From the NCBI GenBank assembly GCA_018819665.1, contig JAHJOY010000083.1, positions 1-26,994 on the forward strand: a stretch of 26,994 bases of DNA. Direction: 5' to 3'. The notes beneath the pieces are model-generated. The model searched no databases and had not been told where the DNA came from. It saw nothing but the letters and a program-made list of their open reading frames with translations. Origin of the DNA: a bacterium. Its GTDB lineage: Bacteria; Atribacterota; Phoenicimicrobiia; Phoenicimicrobiales; Phoenicimicrobiaceae. The position numbers and the translations under genes are program-made. Positions within the stretch are counted from its first letter, which is position 1, and every line of letters starts with the position of its first letter. This document shows, piece after piece, positions 21,832 through 26,994 of this stretch.

Positions 21832-22497
21832 TTGACCAAAGTAAAAGTTTTTACCAATATTTTAAAAGCCAATGATAGCATAGCTCAAAAAAACAGAGAT
21901 ATATTTAATAAAAACAAAGTGTATACCATTAATTTAATGAGTTCTCCCGGGTCTGGAAAGACCAGTCTTTTAGAAAGGACTATAGATTCACTGAAGAATG
22001 AATTAAAGATCGCAGTTATAGAAGGGGATCTTCAAACTACTAATGATGCTGAGAGGATAGAGAAATATAATATTCCGGTGACTCAAATAAACACTGACGG
22101 AGCCTGCCATCTTGATGCTAATATGGTAGATGGTGTATTGGGCAACTATAATTTTAAAGAAACGGACCTTTTTGTTATTGAAAATGTGGGCAATTTAGTT
22201 TGTCCTGCAGGATTTGATTTAGGGGAAGATGATAGGGTAGTGATGGTGAGTATACCCGAAGGGGACGATAAGCCTGTAAAATATCCGGTGATATTCCGCA
22301 AAGCAAGTGTGGTTTTAATAAATAAGACTGATTTATTAGCTTATACAAATTTTAATATAGCCAAAATAAAGAAAGACTCTTTGAATATAAATCCTAATTT
22401 AAAGATATTTGAAATTTCCTGTAAGACCGGAGAAGGTTTAGATAACTGGTTTGATTGGTTAAGAGAGCAGGTAAGAAAAAAAAGAGATGAAAATTAG
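21832..22497 (+). CDS. hypB: Hydrogenase nickel incorporation GTPase HypB
   Basis: The 221-residue GTPase delivers nickel to the hydrogenase large subunit, normally with HypA. It has a P-loop MSSPGSGKTSLLERT (about residues 35-49), the IEGDLQTTNDAERI switch region, CHLDANMVDGVL with metal-binding Cys-His, NVGNLVCPAGFDLGE and NKTDLL for guanine recognition. There is no His-rich or CxxCGC nickel-storage N-terminus. The start is TTG 21832 with GGAGG at 21818-21822; an upstream in-frame ATG lies in the 7-bp repeat array and would add a nonsense peptide. hypB overlaps hypF by 11 bases. Confidence 0.94.
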   Translation: MTKVKVFTNILKANDSIAQKNRDIFNKNKVYTINLMSSPGSGKTSLLERTIDSLKNELKIAVIEGDLQTTNDAERIEKYNIPVTQINTDGACHLDANMVDGVLGNYNFKETDLFVIENVGNLVCPAGFDLGEDDRVVMVSIPEGDDKPVKYPVIFRKASVVLINKTDLLAYTNFNIAKIKKDSLNINPNLKIFEISCKTGEGLDNWFDWLREQVRKKRDEN

Positions 22498-24757
22498 AAA
22501 AAATATAATTATCAAAGGCATTGTCCAGGGGGTCGGGTTCCGACCCTTTATTCATAAATTAGTACAAAATTACAATTTATCAGGTTGGGTCCTTAATTCA
22601 AACCAGGGCGTGGAAATGGATATTGAGGGGAAAACGGAAGAATTAAATAATTTTATCAGTGACATAAAAAAGAAACTTCCTCCTTTAGCAAGGATTGAAA
22701 AGATAGATGTAAACCAACTTCCCTTAATAGGTTATAAAGGATTTTACATTAAGAAGAGCATAGTTAAAGAAGAGGACGGTTTTGTATTAGTCTCCCCGGA
22801 TATAAGTATATGTAAAGACTGCCTGCAAGAATTATTCGACCCTCATAATCGACGTTTCCGTTATCCTTTTATAAATTGTACTAATTGTGGTCCCCGTTTT
22901 ACCATTATAAAAGACATCCCCTATGATCGTGAGAAGACTACTATGAGTACTTTTAAAATGTGCCCACAATGTCAAAGCGAGTATGAAAACATAGAGGATA
23001 GAAGATATCATGCTCAACCAAATGCCTGTGCCGATTGTGGTCCGCAGGTATCTCTTTACCAAAATAAAAAAAGGTTAGAGGATATTGACCCTATAGAAGA
23101 GGCTGTTAAACTCTTAAAAAAGGGGAAAATTGGCGCAATTAAGGGGTTGGGAGGTTTTCACCTGGCCTGTGATGCAACCAATAATAAAGCAGTTGCAAGA
23201 TTACGACGGTTAAAAAATAGAGAAACGAAACCCTTTGCCCTGATGTCTTCCGATTTAGAAAAGATTAATCAATACTGTGAAGTTAAAAAGAAAGAAGAAG
23301 AATGGTTAATAAATCAGTCCCGTCCCGTTGTCCTCTTAAAGAAAAAGAAAAACAATTTAATTTCTCCTTTAGTAGCACCAAATAATAATTGTTTAGGAGT
23401 AATGTTACCTTACACCCCTCTTCATTATCTTTTATTAAAAGATAATTTTACCGCTTTAATAATGACCAGCGGAAACATCGCTGATCAACCGATAATTGGT
23501 GATAATCAGGAAGCCTTGGAGAAATTAGACAGGATAGCTGATTTTTTTCTTCTCTACAATAGAGATATATTTAATCGCTGTGATGACTCTGTATTAAAGA
23601 TTATAAATAGTAATAATGTGTTTTTTCGAAGATCAAGAGGGTATGTACCTCACCCCATAATTCTTGATTTTAAATTAAAGGAAGTATTGGCTTTGGGTGG
23701 GGAATTAAAAAATGCCATCAGTTTTTCTAAGGAAAATTATGTTTTTTTAAGTCAATATCTAGGGGATTTAAAGAGTGTAGAAACTTTAAATTTTCTTAAA
23801 GAATCTATAGTGAATTTGAAGAAAATGTTTAGAATAAACCCGGAAATTATCGCCTGTGATCTTCATCCTGATTACCTCTCTACTCAATATGCGGAGGAAA
23901 TAAAAGTTGAAAAAGGATTAAAAGTAGTCAAGGTTCAGCATCATCATGCCCACATAGTAAGCTGTATGGCTGAAAACAATATTAAAGAAAAAGTGATTGG
24001 GGTGGCTTATGATGGTTCAGGTTATGGAGATGATGGTAATATTTGGGGAGGAGAGTTTTTGCTATGCGATCTAAAGGAATATCTACGGGTAGGTCATTTA
24101 AAATATTATCCCTTGCCCGGAGGAGACAAGACCATTATGGAGCCCTGGAGGATGGCTTATAGTTATTTATATTCTATTTATGGTCCAAAGGCTAAAACAC
24201 TCGATATAGATTTTAAGCATAGAATGGATTACAATAGTTTATCGATTATCGAGAAAATGATCGATAAAAATATAAACTCTCCCCTTACTTCCAGTTGTGG
24301 ACGTCTCTTTGACGCAGCATCCTCGTTAATTGGGATAAGAGATGAGATAAGTTATGAGGGACAGGCAGCTATGGAATTAGAATCATTTTGTGCATCTGGG
24401 ATAAAAGAGAGATATAATTTCTGTATCTGCAAAGAAGGGGAGGAATTTATTATTGACCCCCAAGAAATTTTTATAGATATAATTAAAGATCTTAAAGAGG
24501 GGATAGACAAAAAGGTAATGGCTGCCAAATTTCATAATACGGTTGCAGAGTTTACTCTTAATTTATGTGGTAAAATAAGAGAAAATACCGGAATTAATAA
24601 AATTGCTTTAAGTGGCGGCGTATTTCAAAATCGTTATCTAACAGAAAAAATTATTTCTCTATTGAAAAAGGATAATTTTCAGGTATATACCCAGAGAAAA
24701 GTTCCCCCAAATGATGGTGGAATATCTCTGGGACACGCAGTTGTAGCGGGAAGTTAA
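22487..24757 (+). CDS. hypF: Carbamoyltransferase HypF
   Basis: The 756-residue enzyme converts carbamoyl phosphate into the cyanide ligands of the NiFe site, handing the carbamoyl group to HypE. The N-terminal acylphosphatase domain has GIVQGVGFRPFIHKL (about residues 11-25). A double zinc-finger follows (CKDC, CTNC, CPQC, CADC; about 108-185). Next is a YrdC-like nucleotide-binding domain (KGLGGFHLACDATN; IMTSGNIADQPII). Last comes a Kae1-like domain with the metal-binding HHHAH (VQHHHAHIVSC), GVAYDGSGYGDDG and LSGGVFQNRYLTEKI. The length is normal for the family. It is followed by about 300 bases of repeats before hypC. Confidence 0.96.
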   Translation: MKIRKNIIIKGIVQGVGFRPFIHKLVQNYNLSGWVLNSNQGVEMDIEGKTEELNNFISDIKKKLPPLARIEKIDVNQLPLIGYKGFYIKKSIVKEEDGFVLVSPDISICKDCLQELFDPHNRRFRYPFINCTNCGPRFTIIKDIPYDREKTTMSTFKMCPQCQSEYENIEDRRYHAQPNACADCGPQVSLYQNKKRLEDIDPIEEAVKLLKKGKIGAIKGLGGFHLACDATNNKAVARLRRLKNRETKPFALMSSDLEKINQYCEVKKKEEEWLINQSRPVVLLKKKKNNLISPLVAPNNNCLGVMLPYTPLHYLLLKDNFTALIMTSGNIADQPIIGDNQEALEKLDRIADFFLLYNRDIFNRCDDSVLKIINSNNVFFRRSRGYVPHPIILDFKLKEVLALGGELKNAISFSKENYVFLSQYLGDLKSVETLNFLKESIVNLKKMFRINPEIIACDLHPDYLSTQYAEEIKVEKGLKVVKVQHHHAHIVSCMAENNIKEKVIGVAYDGSGYGDDGNIWGGEFLLCDLKEYLRVGHLKYYPLPGGDKTIMEPWRMAYSYLYSIYGPKAKTLDIDFKHRMDYNSLSIIEKMIDKNINSPLTSSCGRLFDAASSLIGIRDEISYEGQAAMELESFCASGIKERYNFCICKEGEEFIIDPQEIFIDIIKDLKEGIDKKVMAAKFHNTVAEFTLNLCGKIRENTGINKIALSGGVFQNRYLTEKIISLLKKDNFQVYTQRKVPPNDGGISLGHAVVAGS

Positions 24758-24764
24758 GAACCAG

Positions 24765-24792
24765 TATATCGTATATCGTATATCGTATATCG
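24765..24792. repeat. 7-bp tandem repeat after hypF
   Basis: Four exact copies of TATATCG. Read on the opposite strand and rotated, the unit is ACGATAT, a variant of the ACGCAAT / ACGCGAT units at 19666-19826 and 21787-21814, so it belongs to the same family in reverse orientation. Confidence 0.8.
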
Positions 24793-24860
24793 TGAAGAAG
24801 AAGTCAGGAGCAAGAATTCAGGAATTAAAAGATTATTAGCGGATGGTGTTTAGGAGGTAG

Positions 24861-24880
24861 GGGTTTGATTCATCGAACCC
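24861..24880. repeat. Small REP-like hairpin
   Basis: GGGTTTGAT and ATCGAACCC pair with one G-T wobble around a TC loop. It is one of several unrelated palindromes packed in the hypF-hypC gap. Confidence 0.55.
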
Positions 24881-24896
24881 GTCTGTTTCTTCTGTC

Positions 24897-24916
24897 ATTC
24901 CTGCGAAAGCAGGAAT
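24897..24916. repeat. ATTCCTGC-GAAA-GCAGGAAT hairpin repeat
   Basis: Perfect 8-base arms around a GAAA tetraloop, flanked by GTC and CCAGAG. The core TCATTCCTGCGAAAGCAGGA is a palindromic dispersed repeat I recognise from many bacterial genomes. It is probably a mobile REP-type insertion. Confidence 0.75.
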
Positions 24917-24951
24917 CCAGAGCATTTCTACCCACATATATGAATTAAATT

Positions 24952-25042
24952 AACTGGTAAACTGGATAACCGGCTAACTGATGTAATCGGCAAATTGGAG
25001 AATTGGTGAATTGGAGAATTGGTAAATTAGTAAATTAAATTA
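24952..25042. repeat. 8-bp-period degenerate repeat upstream of hypC
   Basis: About eleven units with the pattern AACTGGTA, AACTGGAT, AACCGGCT, then AATTGGAG, AATTGGTG, AATTGGAG, AATTGGTA, AATTAGTA. It is the same family as 19548-19587. The array runs to just before the hypC ribosome site (AGAGGTGGAG). No promoter stands out in the 297-base gap. Confidence 0.7.
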
Positions 25043-25054
25043 GAGGTGGAGAAA

Positions 25055-25270
25055 ATGTGTTTGGCAATACCGGGAAAAATTAAGAAAATATTTAATGACC
25101 ATACCGCTGAGATAGAAATCGGGGGAATTGTTAAGAAAGCAAGTTTAGATCTAATTCCTCAAGTTGCAGTGGGTGATTATGTTCTTTTACATGCTGGTTT
25201 TGCCATCCAGGTGATTGATCAGAAAAAAGCCTTAGAAATATTTAGAGCTTGGGAGGGGAAGGTAGATTGA
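25055..25270 (+). CDS. hypC: Hydrogenase assembly chaperone HypC
   Basis: The 71-residue protein begins MCLAIPGKI, the signature in which Cys2 (exposed after Met removal) binds iron and the large-subunit precursor. The rest is a small OB-fold barrel (VKKASLDLIPQVAVGDYVLLHAGFAI), with a C-terminal helix. ATG 25055 is chosen for this essential N-terminal Cys and for AGAGGTGGAG ahead of it. A GTG at 25046 is in frame but would bury the Cys. It overlaps hypD. Confidence 0.95.
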   Translation: MCLAIPGKIKKIFNDHTAEIEIGGIVKKASLDLIPQVAVGDYVLLHAGFAIQVIDQKKALEIFRAWEGKVD

Positions 25271-26343
25271 GATATGTTGATGAGTACAGAAATAAAGAAA
25301 TAGCCCAGAAAATCCTCCGGCAGATTAAAAGCATTTCTAAGAAAAAGATTAACTTGATGGAAGTTTGTGGGACCCATACGATGGCTATATTTAGAAATGG
25401 AATCAAGAAGATGTTACCTCATAATATCAACCTTATCTCAGGACCTGGATGTCCGGTGTGTGTTACTCCTATTTCCTATATCGATGAAATAATTGCCCTT
25501 TCTAGAGGAGAGAATTTTATTATAACTACTTTTGGAGATATGATCAGGGTTCCGGGTTCTACCTCTACTTTAGAAAAAGAAAAAACCGATGGAGCAGATA
25601 TCAGGATTGTTTACTCTACTTTAGATGCTTTAAAGATCGCTCAGGATAATTCTTCTAAAGAAGTTGTATTTATGGGGGTGGGGTTTGAGACAACTTCTCC
25701 TACCATAGCCAGCGCTGTATTAAAAGCACAAAAAGAAAGGATTGAGAATTTTTCCGTTTTGAGCGTAGCAAAGATTATACCCCCCGCAATGGAAGCCTTA
25801 TTAGGAGGGGAAGAATTAAATATCGACGGTTTTATCTGCCCGGGGCATGTAAGTGCGATTATCGGGAGTCAACCTTATAATTTTATTACTGCTCAGCATA
25901 AAGTCCCCTGTGTTATCTGTGGATTTGAGCCCCTGGATATTTTGCAGAGCATTTATATGCTGGTTAAACAGATTGAAGATGGTAGGGCAGAGGTAGAAAT
26001 ACAATATGAACGGGCAGTCAAACCTGAAGGGAATAAAATCGCCTTGGATAAAATTAACGAGGTATTTAAGGTGATCGATTCTGATTGGAGAGGGATAGGT
26101 AATATCCCTCTTAGCGGTTTGGAGATAAAAGATAAATATAGACAATTTAATGCAAGAAAATTTGCAGTAGAAACAGAGGAAACCAAAGAACCAAAAGGTT
26201 GCCGTTGTGGGGAAGTATTAAGAGGAGTAATAACTCCGCCCGAATGTCCTCTTTTCAGACAGGTTTGCTCTCCCGAAAACCCCCAAGGAGCATGTATGGT
26301 TTCTACCGAAGGCACTTGCGCCGCGTATTACAAGTATAATTAG
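25267..26343 (+). CDS. hypD: Hydrogenase Fe(CN)2CO assembly protein HypD
   Basis: The 358-residue Fe-S protein works with HypC to assemble Fe(CN)2CO. Characteristic segments are MEVCGTHTMAIFRNGI, SGPGCPVCVTP, TTFGDMIRVPGS, GVGFETTSPTIA, ICPGHVSAIIG and CGFEPLDILQ. The C-terminus carries the [4Fe-4S] ligands in GCRCGEVLRGV, ECPLFRQVC, and GACMVSTEGTCAAYY. I place the start at TTG 25267, which overlaps the hypC stop and has GGGAGGGGAAGG just upstream. A TTG at 25249 in the same frame would lie before that site. hypE, which usually follows, is absent; a REP hairpin overlaps the stop codon. Confidence 0.95.
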   Translation: MRYVDEYRNKEIAQKILRQIKSISKKKINLMEVCGTHTMAIFRNGIKKMLPHNINLISGPGCPVCVTPISYIDEIIALSRGENFIITTFGDMIRVPGSTSTLEKEKTDGADIRIVYSTLDALKIAQDNSSKEVVFMGVGFETTSPTIASAVLKAQKERIENFSVLSVAKIIPPAMEALLGGEELNIDGFICPGHVSAIIGSQPYNFITAQHKVPCVICGFEPLDILQSIYMLVKQIEDGRAEVEIQYERAVKPEGNKIALDKINEVFKVIDSDWRGIGNIPLSGLEIKDKYRQFNARKFAVETEETKEPKGCRCGEVLRGVITPPECPLFRQVCSPENPQGACMVSTEGTCAAYYKYN

Positions 26344-26374
26344 TAGGGGCAGATCTTGTATCTGCCCCTAATAA
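26340..26374. repeat. REP-type hairpin overlapping the hypD stop
   Basis: TTAGTAGGGGCAGAT and ATCTGCCCCTAATAA are 15-base arms with one mismatch around CTTGT. Compared with 21736-21772 the C-G pair next to the loop is changed to T-A on both sides, so pairing is preserved. It lies between hypD and the RAYT gene. Confidence 0.88.
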
Positions 26375-26383
26375 AGCTTATCC

Positions 26384-26974
26384 GTGGAGACTAAAAATAA
26401 AAAATATAATCGTCGATCTATCCGTCTTCAAAGATATGATTATTCCCTTCCCGGGGCATATTTTATAACCATATGTATTCATAAACAGAAAATGTTGTTA
26501 AAAATTAAAGATGTGCAGATGATGATTCGATCTGTTTGGAGTAGCTTGCCTGATAGATTTCTTTCCCTAAAATTAGATGAATTTGTAATAATGCCAAATC
26601 ACATACATGCAATTTTGTGTATAAATACAGTAGGGGCAGACCTTGTGTCTGCCCGTAACAAGGCAGACCTTGTGTTTGCCCGTAATAAGACGACACCTAT
26701 ATCTGCTCCAACAATTAGTCGTATTGTTCAAGCATTTAAATCGATTACAACTTATAAATATATTTTAGGAGTGAAAGAAAATAATTGGCCATTATTTGGT
26801 AAACGTTTATGGCAGCGTAATTATTATGATCATATAATACGTAGCGAAAAGTCATTAAATTATATAAGAGAATATATTTTTAATAATCCTATTCGATGGG
26901 AATTTGACAAGGAAAATCCTCAGGGTAAAATGGATGATAAAGAGGAAGATTTTTGGAAAGAGATAAATTCTTAG
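26384..26974 (+). CDS. REP-associated tyrosine transposase (RAYT, Y1/HUH family)
   Basis: The 196-residue HUH endonuclease related to IS200/IS605 TnpA is thought to move or maintain REP hairpins. It has the N-terminal motif RRSIRLQRYDYSLPGAYFIT, the HUH metal site MPNHIHAIL (about residues 69-77), and LWQRNYYDHIIR with the probable catalytic Tyr (about 145-156), followed by YIREYIFNNPIRWE. In the middle, just after the HUH motif, the coding sequence contains two copies of the REP element, read in frame as a 9-residue repeat (ADLVSARNK, ADLVFARNK). The start is GTG 26384, weakly supported. The frame is intact, so the gene may be active. Confidence 0.88.
   Translation: METKNKKYNRRSIRLQRYDYSLPGAYFITICIHKQKMLLKIKDVQMMIRSVWSSLPDRFLSLKLDEFVIMPNHIHAILCINTVGADLVSARNKADLVFARNKTTPISAPTISRIVQAFKSITTYKYILGVKENNWPLFGKRLWQRNYYDHIIRSEKSLNYIREYIFNNPIRWEFDKENPQGKMDDKEEDFWKEINS
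26634..26681. repeat. Two REP cores inside the RAYT gene
   Basis: GGGCAGAC-CTTGT-GTCTGCCC (26634-26654) is a perfect hairpin identical to the core at 21744-21764. A second, slightly diverged copy follows 27 bases later (GGCAGAC-CTTGT-GTTTGCC, 26662-26680). The 27-base period keeps the reading frame. Confidence 0.85.
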
Positions 26975-26994
26975 CAATAGAATAGTAAATTTAT

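Noticed and set aside
21787..24792. 7-bp arrays as a CRISPR array
   Set aside because: Units are contiguous 7-mers without spacers and no cas gene is present.

Overview
The window is about 27 kb of AT-rich (roughly two-thirds A+T by eye), densely packed bacterial DNA with almost every gene on the + strand. It reads as an energy-metabolism island of a strict anaerobe that makes or uses H2 and formate. No rRNA or marker gene fixes the taxon. The gene content, Mbh/Mrp-type hydrogenase, Rex regulation and short 7- and 8-bp intergenic repeats would suit an uncultured fermentative lineage such as Atribacterota, Aerophobota or Omnitrophota, or a relative of Clostridia or Thermotogae. That placement is a guess.

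Layout. Positions 1-555 hold the 3' part of a SPOR-domain membrane protein. Positions 556-860 hold two decayed copies of the 3' end of rex, a near-consensus promoter and a Rex operator. Positions 1027-12860 are one long operon: an AsrA/AsrB (sulfhydrogenase beta/gamma)-like flavin and Fe-S module, a HydN-like Fe-S protein, a group 4 [NiFe] hydrogenase (NuoH, B, C, D and I homologues) and a complete Mrp-type Na+/H+ antiporter set with two large antiporter-like subunits. Positions 12918-13562 encode the redox sensor Rex. The last codons of rex carry the -35 box of a second promoter, followed by a second Rex operator that faces a long leader and then an NAD-linked, probably electron-bifurcating formate dehydrogenase (NuoE-like, NuoF-like, FdhA; 14067-19464). 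A truncated [2Fe-2S] N-terminus lies between the last two genes. Positions 19850-21282 hold mobA and fdhD (molybdenum cofactor and formate dehydrogenase maturation), followed by a RuvC/YqgF-like nuclease gene. Positions 21832-26343 hold hypB, hypF, hypC and hypD ([NiFe] site assembly). The window ends with a REP-associated tyrosine transposase (RAYT) gene.

How it fits together (inference). Formate oxidation by the NuoEF-FdhA enzyme would supply NADH and reduced ferredoxin. The membrane hydrogenase would take low-potential electrons, reduce protons to H2 and drive the Mrp module to move Na+/H+. The AsrAB-like module at the front of the hydrogenase operon offers a route for NAD(P)H electrons into, or out of, the complex. 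Rex, encoded between the two operons and with an operator at each, would release both when NADH is high, so the whole formate/H2 circuit works as a redox overflow valve. mobA, fdhD and hypBFCD mature the two metalloenzymes. hypA, hypE and the large-subunit endopeptidase are not in the window.

The most unusual signal is that both Rex-controlled promoters share one architecture: a rex 3' coding tail carrying the -35 box, an 18-nt spacer, a -10 box, 16-17 nt, then the Rex operator. The hydrogenase promoter therefore looks like a duplicated piece of the rex 3' end used as a portable Rex-responsive promoter. The second half of the window (from about 19.5 kb) is also rich in REP hairpins and 7/8-bp-period repeats that are absent from the hydrogenase operon.
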